From assembly GCF_018294505.1 (NCBI RefSeq), contig NC_057811.1, positions 24,486,287-24,550,286 of the forward strand: DNA of 64,000 nucleotides, written 5' to 3'. The notes under the pieces were generated by a model, which was not told where the DNA came from, did no database searches, and saw only the letters and a list, made by a program, of their open reading frames with translations. Position 1 is the first letter of the stretch, and each line of letters opens with the position of its first letter. The translations under genes and the position numbers were made by a program. Shown in pieces: positions 21,667-31,899 of the stretch. The stretch is from Triticum aestivum (Eukaryota > Streptophyta > Magnoliopsida > Poales > Poaceae).

Positions 21667-23052
21667 TGATACGTCTCTGTCGTATCAACTTTTCCAAACA
21701 CTTTTGCCCTGGTTTTGGACTCTAACTTGCATGATTTTAATGGAACTAACCCGGACTGACGCTGTTTTCAGCAGAATTGCCATGGTGTTATTTTTGTGTA
21801 GAAATAAAAGTTCTCGAAATGACCTGAAACTTCACGTGGATTATTTTTGGAAATAATAAAAAATACTGGCAAAAGAATCAAGGCCAGGGGGCCCACACCC
21901 TATCCACGAGGGTGGGGGCGCGCCACCTGCCTCGTGGGCCCACTGGAGCTCCACCGACCTCAACTCCAACTCTATATATTCACGTTCGGGGAGAAAAAAA
22001 ATCAGAGAGCAGGATCCATCGCGTTTTACGATATGGAGCCGCCGCCAAGCCCTAATCTCTCTCGAGAGGGCTGATCTGGAGTCCGTTCGGGGCTCCGGAG
22101 AGGGGAATCTGTCGCCATCGTCATCATCAACCATCCTCCATCACCAATTTCATGATGCTCACCGCCGTGCGTGAGTAATTCCATCGTTGGCTTGCTGGAC
22201 GGTGATGGGTTGGATGAGATTTATCATGTAATCGAGTTAGTTTTGTTAGGGTTTGATCCCTAGTATCCACTATGTTCTGAGATTGATGTTGCTATGACTT
22301 TGCTATGCTTAATGCTTGTCACTAGGACCCGAGTGCCATTATTTCAGATCTGAACCTATTATGTTTTCATGAATATATGTGAGTTCTTGATCCTATCTTG
22401 CAAGTCTATAGTCACCTACTATGTGTTATGATCCGGCAACCCCAAAGTGACAATAATCGGGACCACTCTCGGCGATGACCGTAGTTTGAGGAGTTCATGT
22501 ATTCACTATGTGTTAATGCTTTGGTCCGGTACTCTAATAAAAGGAGGCCTTAATATCCCTTAGTTTCCAGTAGGACCCCGCTGTCACAGGAGGGTAGGAC
22601 AAAAGATAGCATGCAAGTTCTTTTCCATAAGCACGTATGACTATATTCAGAATACATGCCTACATTACATTGATGAATTGGAGCTAGTTCTGTGTCACCC
22701 TATGTTATAACTGTTGCATGAATAATCGCATCCGGCTAAATCATTCATCACCGATCCAATGCCTACGAGCTTTTCACATATTGTTCTCCGCTTAGTTACT
22801 TTACCGTTGCCACTATTACAATTACTACAAAACTACTATCGTTACTTTTGCTACCGTTACCGTTACTTCCATACTACTTTGCTACTAAATACTTTGCTGC
22901 AGATATTAAGTTATCCTGGTGTGGTTGAATTGACAACTCAGCTGCTAATACTTGAGAATATTCTTTGGCTCCCCTTGTGTCGAATCAATAAATTTGGGTC
23001 GAATACTCTACCCTCGAAAACTGTTGCGATCCCCTATACTTGTGGGTTATCA
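21667..23052 (+). mobile_element. Solo LTR of a Gypsy family (Sabrina-like)
   Basis: TGATACGTCTCTGTC...CTTGTGGGTTATCA, 1386 bp, with perfect TSD gtacc (21662-21666, 23053-23057) inside the Angela LTR. A TATA-like box (tatatatt, 21973-21980) is present. No internal sequence, so a recombination product. Its terminal words resemble those of the 7017-20719 element, but the body differs. Sabrina is a tentative name. Confidence 0.85.
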
Positions 23053-23201
23053 GTACCCACACATGTATCAAGTTTCCGGTTAATACAATTCTAGCATGGA
23101 TAATAAACATTTATCATGAATAAGGAAATATAAAATAATAACTTTATTATTGCCGCATATTTCCTTCAGTCTCCCACTTGCACTAGAGTCAATAATCTAG
23201 A

Positions 23202-23408
23202 TTACATTGTAATGATTCTAACACCCATGGAGTCTTGGTGTTGATCATGTTTTGCTCGTGGAAAAGGCTTAGTTAACGGGTCTGCAACATTCAGATTCGT
23301 ATGTATTTTGCAAATCTCTATGTCTCCCTTCTTGACTTGATCACGGATGGAGTTGAAGCGTCTCTTGATGTGTTTGGTTCTTTTGTGAAATCTGGATTCC
23401 TTCGCCAA
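23202..23408 (-). pseudogene. Copia RNase H C-terminus (Angela-like)
   Basis: Minus frame reading AKESRFHKRTKHIKRRFN, then IRDQVKKGDIEICKIHTNLNVADPLTKP (pieces of one frame), the conserved tail of Copia RNase H (RSKHIxxRFHxIR ... NxADxLTKPL). It stops at 23202, just before the polypurine tract and LTR. The upstream part of pol is cut off at 23408 by the CACTA end. Confidence 0.85.
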
Positions 23409-23945
23409 CACTCCAAAAAAAGACACAACCGTGACATTTAGGGCCGAATGATTTTTTATGTCATGCTTATGACACTTCTATGACGATAATTGTGACAAAA
23501 CCCGGTATCATCATAGATGTGGTGGGCTCCTACTTCTATGACAAAAAATCATGACAAAAATGGGCTTTTCGTCCTGGGCGGGCCGGAGACGTAGCTGCAT
23601 GACATTCTTTGGGCCATCCATGATGGAAAAACCCGTGGTAGAAGCGAGGGTGAGGAAAATATCGGGGAGTTCCCGGTTACGGTGGGTGGTCGGGGCCGAG
23701 CGATGCGCATTTCTCTCGTACATGTACGCGCGTGGGTGCGAGGCGTTGGGCTCTACCTGAACCCGAGCGAGGCGTTGGGCTCTAACTGAACCCGAGCGAT
23801 TGCACTGCAGGCTACGCGTTACTGAACCCGAGCGATCGATCGATGGCTGTTAACTGAACCCGATCGAGCGATTCCTTCGCTACTACTGCTAACTGAAGCC
23901 GATCGATGCTGCCTATGGATGAACAATGAGCGTTGTTTGGGGGGG

Positions 23946-24340
23946 GGGGGTTGGATGAACAGTTCCCAGTGGGGGTTGGATGAACAGGACCCCGTGGTAG
24001 TAGAGGCCGTTGCCACTGGATGAACACTACCCCGATCGATCGAGCCAGTTGGGGGTGGATGAACAGGACCCCGTGGAGGGCTAGATGAGCAGGACCCCGT
24101 GGAGGGGTGGCTGAACAGTAGCCGGTGGAGGGCTGAATGAACAGTAGCCCGTGGAGGGGTGGTTGAACAGGACCCCGTGGAGAGGGCTGGTTGAGCAGTA
24201 GCCGGTGGAGGAGCGGTGGAGGCTGGATGAACAGGAGCCCGTGGATGAACAGTCGCGGGTGGAGGCTGGAGGAGGTCGACGGTGGATGAACAGTGGCCCG
24301 TGGAGGCTGGAGGAGGTCGACGGTGGAGATGAACAGTATC
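23946..24340. repeat. GC-rich minisatellite, about 28-bp unit
   Basis: About a dozen imperfect copies of a unit like GGATGAACAGGACCCCGTGG with variable spacers (ggtggagg, agggct). They begin after a G-run at 23938-23950. Confidence 0.8.
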
Positions 24341-24346
24341 CCGTGG

Positions 24347-24670
24347 CCGTTTTGCGGTACGCCACACCCCTCCCGATGAACAGGAACCCCGTTTCGACCG
24401 TAGCACTCCAACACAAGTCCGTTTCCTCCGTTTTGCGGTACACCACACCCCTCCCGATCAACAGGACCCCGTTTCAATCGTAGGAGGTCCAAGAGAAGTC
24501 CGTTTCCTCCGTTTTGCGGTATGCCAGACCCCTCCCGATGAACAGGATCCCGTTTCGTCCGTGGCCGATCGAACACAAGGCCGTTTCCTCCGTTCCGCGG
24601 TACGACATGCCTCGTTTCGATCAGTTGTTCCGTCCCAGCCGGTTGGCTCCCGATGAACACGACGTATTCT
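24347..24670. repeat. 81-bp tandem repeat
   Basis: Unit beginning CCGTTTTGCGGTA recurs at 24347, 24428, 24509 and (as CCGTTCCGCGGTA) 24590, each exactly 81 bp apart. The unit contains CCTCCCGATGAACAGGA. Since 81 is a multiple of 3, frames across the array stay open, which explains the long minus-strand open frames here. Confidence 0.88.
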
Positions 24671-25039
24671 GTTGCCTCCCGATGAACACGACGCATTCCG
24701 TTGCCTCCCCATGAACACGACGACGACACAGTTTCTCCGTTCCGACCCAGCCATGTACACGAGCCCTGGCCGTACGTATGCGCGAGTAGGCGTTCGAGAC
24801 CCCACCCGTATGTACGTACGTGGCCGTATTTTTTGGCGTGTGGCTGTATGTACGTGTACACGGTTTAGACGGGACAGCCTGAACTGCTACGTGGGGGGCT
24901 CTACTATGACATGTGCTGCTACTTACTCGGCCACGGTTCATACTTGCAGAGAGACCGATCGACCAGTATGTACGTACACGTTCGCGACAAGAATGACAAC
25001 GCTACGTACACTTCGACCAGGTGGGTCCCGACTGTCAGG

Positions 25040-25270
25040 CACTTCCTTGCATGCAAAGATGTAGCTGGTGGGTCCCAGCAGTCAGGGGGCGAATCATTTT
25101 TTTGCCTGTAATATGGACACACTTCCTTGCGTGCGAAGATGTAGCTGGTGGGTCCCAGCAGTCAGGCGGGAAACATTTTTTCCGCGAAATATGGTGGCCC
25201 GTCCGATGGGTCCCTGCTGTCAGGTGGAGGAATCATTATTTTCCGTGTAATAAGGAGGCACTTCCTTGCT
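25040..25270. repeat. Imperfect tandem repeat, about 90 bp
   Basis: CACTTCCTTGC starts at 25040, 25130 and 25259, followed in the first two by GCTGGTGGGTCCCAGCAG. Part of the CACTA internal repeats. Confidence 0.7.
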
Positions 25271-25608
25271 GCGCCATGGACCCAGCTGCCAGCCTCTCCA
25301 TGTACAGTACTCTTTCGATGGAAGTCGTTCCTTGACCACGTTGACCACGCCGCACCGACAGCACCAGGGCGGTGGACGACGGTGAGGCCTAGGAAGAGGA
25401 CGACGCGGAGCCGGGGAAGACGCGGTAGTGGATGCCCACGCGGAGAGGAGTACGAGGGTTCACTGGTTCGGCTGCGGTGTGAGGCTGCCGTCGCCGCAGG
25501 GCCTGGCCAGCGGTGGGAGTAGTAGGGGGCAGTGAGGCCTCCGCAGCATCACAGTTGGCCACGGGAGGCAAGAACACGCGACATGACCGGTGCTGGTTTG
25601 GGTGGCCG

Positions 25609-25925
25609 GAGCAAGAAGACCAGAGGTTGAAGAAGCACGATGGCCATTGGATGGACATCGTACGGTCACTGCAGCTTGAATCGTTTATATTGACTAAGTT
25701 GACAAAGCCCTTGGTACGCGTCAACTTAGTAGGCCCACAGGTCAGCCTCCGAAACGATGCGCCCCAGATGTCAAGGGAAGGAATCATTTTTTGAGCGGCT
25801 GAAGCAAGAATATCCGAGATTGAAGAAGAAGCACGACATCCGCTGGATGGACATCCAACGGCCACTGCTGCTAGAACCATATGTTGACTATAAGTTGACA
25901 AAGCCTTGCATACGCGTCAATTTAG
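25609..25925. repeat. Direct repeat, about 190-bp period
   Basis: Two diverged copies (from 25609 and 25799), each containing TTGAAGAAG-AGCACGA, TGGATGGACATC and GTTGACAAAGCC with ACGCGTCAA-TTAG. Confidence 0.7.
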
Positions 25926-25978
25926 TTTTTGTTTTTTAGGGGATGCGTCAACTTAGTAGTCCCACAAGTGTGTGTGTG

Positions 25979-28900
25979 TGACAGCCTGGTTTTTGCCCCT
26001 CTTCTTTTTCTGATTTTTGATTGCCTTCTTATTTGAATTTGGGTTTTTGAATCATTTTAGTTGGACTCAAACCCTTGGGCATACCCATGATTTTCACCCA
26101 AGTGGCTCATCCCTTCCCCAAGCCATCATTTCTTCCCTGATTAATCCCAAAATAATCTTACTAATATTTTTATTAAATGAAAAATATTCATTTTCTCTTC
26201 AAAAACCCTACTCAGCAACATATGCTCCAAAGCAATCCCCATTTTCTCTGCCCAGAAAAATCTTAGAAAATTCCCAAATATTCTTTGAACCCTAGGGCAC
26301 CTTCCTGAGCAAAAATATTGCATCACTTTTTGGAATATTTTTGCTACAGAAAATCTTTTCTTTTCTGGTCAGAAAAGTCAGATTCTACAGCAAGTATCAT
26401 TTTCCTTGATCAAATGAGAGGCTGATTTTTCTTGAGCATCATTACCTTCCTAAGAAAGTACTAACCACCAAAAATCAGCCCTAAACTCTTTCTGGTTTGG
26501 TCACAGTTAACTCCACAAGTTACTGACTAGAAACTTACCATGAAGTAAACCACGCACCTACAACCCCTGGGCTCGACTCAAAGCACTGGAATGACCCAAA
26601 CCACAAAGGACTACATGCTAGACATGAATTTATGGCAAGCCGTGGCTCTATGCCAGAGCTCGCGCGGTGACCACGCGTGTGCACAATGCCAATGTGCTAG
26701 TCGACACGCTGTGTGCCGCCGCGTGCTCTGTTCAACGAGTGCTCGCTTCCCCGACTGCCGCACCTTGCCAAACTGTGCCACAATCGCCATCCCGACGCCC
26801 TTAACTCCTCGCTGGCGCTCGCCGACGCCGAAGCTCACCGCAGCGAGCACGGGCACGACCCAGCCAACCCAACAGTGCACCGCGCCACTGTGCTCGTCGC
26901 CACCCCCGCTCCTGTGTTCGTCTCCGCCCTCCCACAGTGCCCGCGTCAGCTGTGTCGCCTTCTCCCCCTCTCACTAACGCTCTTCGTTGTTGGGCGCCGT
27001 GTCCAGAAGCCCACCGGCGGAGCCCAATCCCCCTCCTCGCTCGCCTATAAATACAGCCCCTCCCCAGCTTCCTCGAGCATCACCAACTCCTCCTACACAC
27101 TCCACAACGCAGTAGAAAGCCGCAGCCCGGCCGGGCAGGCCTCGGGCCGCCGTCTCCAAGCTCGAGCTCGCCGGCGATCCCCGCGGTTCGCCCCCACCGT
27201 TCTAGCCCCTCCCGGGCTCAAGCCACTTTTCTAGAGCCTCCATGGTGCTTCACTGGTGCTGTCTGACCCCGTTGGAGCCTCTGGTGCAGCCCCACATCAC
27301 CGTCGTCTCCAACTTCGGCGACCTCTGCTTCCTGCCGCTGCTGGAGAAGCTCGTTCCGACCCCGTCCGACCACCCCTAGCTATTCTACGGGTACGGGCAG
27401 GTGCGCCTCGACCTCCTCTCGCGTTCTATCCCTCCGGATCTAGCCAAGGAGCCCTCCTCGCCGGCGTGAGCTCCGGCGAAGCCTCGCCACACTCTGTTTC
27501 TCTCTCTCCCCCTCACACCTGACCAGCGGGGCCCGCTGTCAGCCTCTCCACTCGCGCCCGAAGTGGTACGAGTGGAGGCGTATTCAGAGAATACGCCATC
27601 GACGTCCCCCTGGTTTCTGTTTTATTTAAATTTAATTCAAATTATCCAGAGAACTTCAAACAGCCACAACTTTTTAACCATAAGTCCAAATGAAGTGATT
27701 CTTTTTGCATTGTGTTCTTAATGAAAAGATCTAGCAGCTCACCAAAAATGAGATTTTTCTCTGCTGTCTAGATTTTCTGGTGAGTTCCAGAGTATTTCTT
27801 GATATTTTCTTTCGATGTTTTTAATTATTTTCAGAAGGTGAAGCTTGTCTTGAGGATCACTAGGAGGAGTGTGAACCTCATCTGCACTAAGGCAAGCCAC
27901 AGCAACATTTTCATGGTGCCATCTCAATATTTGTGACTTTCCAACTTGAATAATGATTTAGTTCATGCATTTAAATCACTTAAGTAAATATTTATTTCTG
28001 TTGAATGCTTGTTTTGTTTGGTATGCTTAGTTTACAGTAGTTTGAGACTAACTAAGTTAGTTAAAGTCAGTAGAAGTAATATTTGGTTATGTAGAAATGA
28101 AATGGCTATGAAAAAGACTAGTTTGATTAATATTCTCATTAGTAAGAAAATGGATTATTTCAAGTTAATATCATGGTTAAGTTTGTTGAATTATAATAAC
28201 CAGAGAAGTGGTATGAGTTTGCTGATGATTATGGTTTGTGAAATACTTGATGAGGTTGATCCATTTATTTCCGATATTATGTGATGCATAATGTAAGGTT
28301 GCATTTTCATGGCATACCATGACACCGGTTATTTTTACTTTGAGTTAAACCTGATAATAACTCAACTTGAACATATCGTTGATCAGGTCATGGTGCTAGT
28401 GAATCGAGTTTTTCCCAGTGCAACCACATTGGCCTTTATGGGAAGGCCTTTATTCGGTCCGTTGTCATGCCTCTGGTCGGTGCCTCCAACGAGGGAAGGT
28501 TATGGGCGTGCGTTACCCTGCCCTGGTAAGCAGACATAACCTTGTGTGCCCATTTGTTGTTATGGTACCTTGTCCCCGTTTGGGACCGTTTATGTTTTGC
28601 CACGACGGTGGCCGTTTTGCCACGATGGTGGCGGTGATGCCTTTGGTAGGCACCGGGCCACCCAGGACTGAACCCCAAGGGGGTCTTGGTCGGAGTGGCC
28701 GGGAGAGTGTCATGGCAATGGGAGGGTTCCGTTGGAATGCCGTTGGTCCACCCGAATGGGAGTGCGAGGCCATGGATTCTGTGGTGTGGGTAAAGTGCGC
28801 TACCTCTGCAGAGTGTATTTAATCTATCGATAGCCACGACCTCGGTTACGGACACAACTCGGAAGTAGGTCACACCATGGATCAAAGTGTTGGTTTCGTT

Positions 28901-29538
28901 TGTTGATGATGGGAACCAAAGTGTTGGTTCCGTTTGTTGATGATGGGAACCAAAGTGTTGGTTCCGGGGACCAAAGTGTTGGTCCGTTTGTGATCTGAGA
29001 AAGATCACCATTTGGTTACGACATAACCCATTTGGTAAGCAAGTCCAATGGACTTGAGGCACGAGATTATGTTCACTGCATCCCTAGTATGATTTTGCAT
29101 TGATGATAATCTTAATAAATATCATGATATTGTCTGTTATTATGTTTATGCTTGTTGTGAGCTTGCAAGTACATTCATTGTACTGACCTGGCGTGTCATG
29201 CCAGATTTTAGGAAAGTTTCGTTGGATCGGAGTGCTGCCTGAGTCTAGATCGTGTCCACATTGGTGTCCCTGTGCTATGGAGTCCCGCTTCGTCATCGTT
29301 CCGCTGCCGCGTAGTTGTCGTGATCAAGGCCCCTTTATGTTCACTAAATAATGTACATATTGTTCAGCCGCACCGTGTGTGCCGCTTGGCCTCGCAACTT
29401 GATGTAATACCGAACTATGTCCCGCTAGTATTAATAAAGCGGTTGTTTTCTGTACCAAAATGTTGTGTGTTGCCAAAAGACATGATCTCTGGGCTGGCAA
29501 TGCAAGGTAAACCGGTTGCTCTGAGCCAGGGTGCCACA
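25979..29538 (+). repeat. 5' LTR of the chromovirus (3.56 kb)
   Basis: TGACAGCCTGG...CCAGGGTGCCACA. The 3' LTR matches it closely from 35279 on, with indels such as a 1-bp loss in the TATA box (TATAAATA at 27046-27053, TATAATA in the 3' copy). Short open frames in the GC-rich part (26700-27520) occur in both LTRs and are not taken as genes. Confidence 0.9.
27046..27053 (+). promoter_or_regulatory. TATA box of the chromovirus LTR
   Basis: TATAAATA in the context CTCGCCTATAAATACAGCC, followed by C-rich sequence. Transcription should start about 30 bp downstream. Confidence 0.65.
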
Positions 29539-29543
29539 ACGCT

Positions 29544-29556
29544 TGGTATCAGAGCC
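29544..29556 (+). promoter_or_regulatory. Primer-binding site (initiator tRNA-Met type)
   Basis: TGGTATCAGAGCC, complementary to the 3' end of the plant initiator tRNA-Met, 5 bp after the LTR end. The site where minus-strand DNA synthesis starts. Confidence 0.88.
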
Positions 29557-29706
29557 ACGCTGACTGTAGGACACGCTAGATTACCCACGTGTTACCTGGA
29601 CGTTAGTTAGAGTCGAATTTGAGTGCCGGTAGTGTTTGTAGCTGATTGTTGCATTGCATGCACTCGTTTTATTTTTATTTCTAACCAACTAATGGCTGTG
29701 ATGTAG

Positions 29707-30591
29707 ATGGCTCCAGTGTCGTATCCGTGCCAGTTGGAGCTGCTGCCGTACACGTTGCCGCACCTTCTTCGGAATGTATGGCGTCGCCTCTACCCTCACA
29801 GTGACGACCCGATGTATCGGGTGTACCGGGAGCGTCTAGCAGACTCAGTATACGAGTATCACGCCGTGGTTACTCTATGCACCAGTTCATCCTCCAACTC
29901 TTTCACTCATACCTCCAGGAGCGGTTTCGCTTCCACCGCTTCTTAGGCTGTCCAGTTTGCTGCATTTGAGGTCCTCGTGGAGCTGCGCTATAACGAGGTC
30001 CGGATGCAGAACCACCCAGGTTTCCACTACTATCCATCCTTGCACGACAATGGTCGTGTCCGTTTCCCTATCAATGATCCGGAGTCTGATAGCGCTGCTA
30101 GCCACCTTTCTCGCTATATCACTGCTAGTTACCTTCTGATTCTCGAGCTAGCTCGAGAGCTGACTCGTGCTCGCACTGCTTTAGTAGCCGCTAGGTCCTA
30201 TCCCACTCTGCCGTCTATGGGATTTACTCCTTATATTCCACCCGGTTCTAGCTCGCCTGTTTCCCCGGTTACTCCTCCGAGTAGCTCGGGCACCTCGACC
30301 GTGACTCCTCTCAGTGCTCCTGCTGACTGGGTTTCCCTTGTCGCTACCCCCGTAGCCTCCATGCTCCTGCCTCATCCTGCACCTGCCCCGGAGGGAGAGC
30401 CCTCGAGGCAGCGTCATCGTGTTACCTTTAACCTGGAGGTCTCGGTTAACGTCGTCAGTTCAGGATCCGAGTCCGCATCAGGAGAGGACCCAGCAGGACC
30501 AACAGAGCACTACAGTGTTCGAGTATCCGCAGTTGTCATGTTGGTGTATGGATGTAGTCGTATGAGTCATGATGTTCCACTTCATGTATGA
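29707..30591 (+). pseudogene. Extra ORF between PBS and gag, unknown function
   Basis: A frame of about 294 codons starting MAPVSYPCQLELLPYTLPHL, with one in-frame TAG at 29944-29946. The protein-like part (FEVLVELRYNEVRMQNHPGF, YYPSLHDNGRVRFPINDPES, ASYLLILELARELTRARTAL) is followed by a Pro/Ser/Thr-rich stretch. No domain is recognised, and it does not resemble capsid, protease or envelope. I recall related leader ORFs in other grass chromoviruses, so it is likely a family-specific accessory protein. It ends about 195 bp before the gag start. Confidence 0.6.
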
Positions 30592-30786
30592 GAGTAATCA
30601 AACTTCTCATGGTGCTTATCTTTCATGTATGAGTCTATGTATAATTATGTTGGAACTTTTTATTATTTGCCGTGTTTTCTTCGATATTCCGTTTTCATTT
30701 CTTTCAGGTTTTGTCGCTGGCTTTTCCCCACTGTTTTGGATGTTGCTCATCACGGTTGTGTTATCTTGGAAAAAACTAATAATAGG

Positions 30787-31863
30787 ATGACGAGGGGAGG
30801 CAGCAGCAGTCACGCTTGTGAGGATGTCCCTGTTCGCCGCTCAGCACCACAGGCAGGGCATTCCACCGAGCCGTACGATCCACCACCGCCTCCACCGCCA
30901 CATCCGCCCTCCACCGAGCAAATTTTGCGTATGTTTGAGGAAAGGAGGAATAATGATCTGGTTGAATTATTAAAAAGTGTACAAGCTATGGTTGGGCAGA
31001 ATCGAAATCAGAACAGTCACCATTCCAAACTGTCAGATTTTCAGAGAACCAAGCCTCCCAGTTTCAGTCAAGTTATTGATCCCTTGGAAGCAGATGATTG
31101 GTTACGAACTATTGAGAAAAAGCTTGAGATTGCTCGTACCGAAGAAGATCACAAGGTTCCATTTGCTACGCATTATCTCGAAGGAGCTGCCGCTATATGG
31201 TGGGATAATGCGAAAGCCATGTGGTCTGCAGATGAAGAAATCACTTGGACAAAATTCAAGGATCATTTCCGCAAATACCATATTCCTGCTGGTATTATGA
31301 AGGTCAAGCAGCGTGAATTCCTTGCGCTCACCCAAGGAAGCCTGTCTGTTAGTGAATATCTGCATAAGTTCAATCATTTGGCCTGCTATTCCCTCTATGA
31401 TGTGGCCACAGAAGAAAGAAAGATTGACAGATTTCTTGGCGGAGTAAACCAGCACCTCCGATGCACACTCAGTATCTTTGATTTCCTGGACTTCCAAACT
31501 CTGGTAAACAAGGCCCTCATTGCTGAAAGGGAGCACAAGCTTGTACATGACAACAAGACTGCCAATAATGATGACAAGCTTAAGTTTGAGCCTAAGAAGG
31601 ATGGTCAGCCAGTGCGGAAGGCTCGTACTTGGCAGAACACTCAAGTAGAGTACAAGCCCAATTGGCAGCAGAATGTTAACAAGACCACTACCCAAGTCAA
31701 GAATGTCGTAACCAGCCCGGTGCGAGAAGAATGTCAGCACAACAATTCCTATTTCAGTTGTGGACAAACTGGACATTATGCAAGACAGTGCCCCAAGAAC
31801 GGCAAGGCAAATGCTCCATTCACGCCACAAGTCAACCATATGGGGCCGTACCCTGTCCAGTAA
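30787..31863 (+). CDS. Chromovirus gag (capsid-nucleocapsid), open
   Basis: 358 codons from ATG 30787 (MTRGGSSSHACEDVPVRRSA), chosen because the protein-like part begins there; the frame itself is open from 30625. A Pro-rich N-terminus and an EERRNNDLVELLKSVQAM helix precede the retrotransposon gag domain (DPLEADDWLRTIEKKLEIAR, YLEGAAAIWWDNAKAM, FKDHFRKYHIPAGIMKVKQR, EFLALTQGSLSVSEYLHKFN). The nucleocapsid knuckle reads YFSCGQTGHYARQC: the first zinc-binding Cys is Tyr, so it is probably defective. Gag normally continues into pol; here a stop at 31861-31863 ends it. Confidence 0.85.
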   Translation: MTRGGSSSHACEDVPVRRSAPQAGHSTEPYDPPPPPPPHPPSTEQILRMFEERRNNDLVELLKSVQAMVGQNRNQNSHHSKLSDFQRTKPPSFSQVIDPLEADDWLRTIEKKLEIARTEEDHKVPFATHYLEGAAAIWWDNAKAMWSADEEITWTKFKDHFRKYHIPAGIMKVKQREFLALTQGSLSVSEYLHKFNHLACYSLYDVATEERKIDRFLGGVNQHLRCTLSIFDFLDFQTLVNKALIAEREHKLVHDNKTANNDDKLKFEPKKDGQPVRKARTWQNTQVEYKPNWQQNVNKTTTQVKNVVTSPVREECQHNNSYFSCGQTGHYARQCPKNGKANAPFTPQVNHMGPYPVQ

Positions 31864-31899
31864 ACCATAAAAGGGCAAGTACATCACCTCTCCACAGGC

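Larger units (their letters stand above)
6522..23408 (-). mobile_element. Angela/BARE-like Copia retrotransposon (3' LTR plus end of pol), nested
   Basis: The LTR on the minus strand starts TGAAGGAAATATGC at 23168 and ends ...CCCCAACA at 6522. It survives in three blocks: 6522-7016, 20720-21666 and 23053-23168 (about 1.57 kb without insertions). A purine-rich tract (AAGTGGGAGAC, about 23169-23179 read in minus) and the end of pol lie to its right, so this is the 3' LTR. A TATA box (minus, about 6946-6955) is visible. The interior is cut at 23408 by a CACTA end. Likely family: Angela, from the leader- and LTR-specific words. Confidence 0.85.
23409..25978 (+). mobile_element. CACTA element, left end, repeat-rich, no transposase seen
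   Basis: Starts CACTCCAAAAAAAGACAC (CACTA-like terminus, one base off) after the possible TSD caa (23406-23408). Subterminal tatgacg/gtgaca words follow to about 23560. The rest is tandem repeats, listed separately. No transposase. The right end is not found: the element is interrupted at 25979 by a Gypsy LTR and may resume beyond the window. Confidence 0.65.

Noticed and set aside
21667..23052. A full Gypsy element
   Set aside because: Only LTR sequence lies between two perfect TSD copies; no internal region, so a solo LTR.
24347..24670. CRISPR-like spaced repeats
   Set aside because: A plant transposon context, 81-bp tandem units without unique spacers, no cas genes.
23812..24861. 349-codon open frame on the minus strand
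   Set aside because: It lies wholly in GC-rich tandem repeats; several other minus frames are open too, and the 81-bp unit keeps any frame open. No domain is seen.
26713..27522. Open frames repeated in both chromovirus LTRs
   Set aside because: Presence in both LTRs follows from LTR duplication at insertion and is not evidence of coding; no domain.
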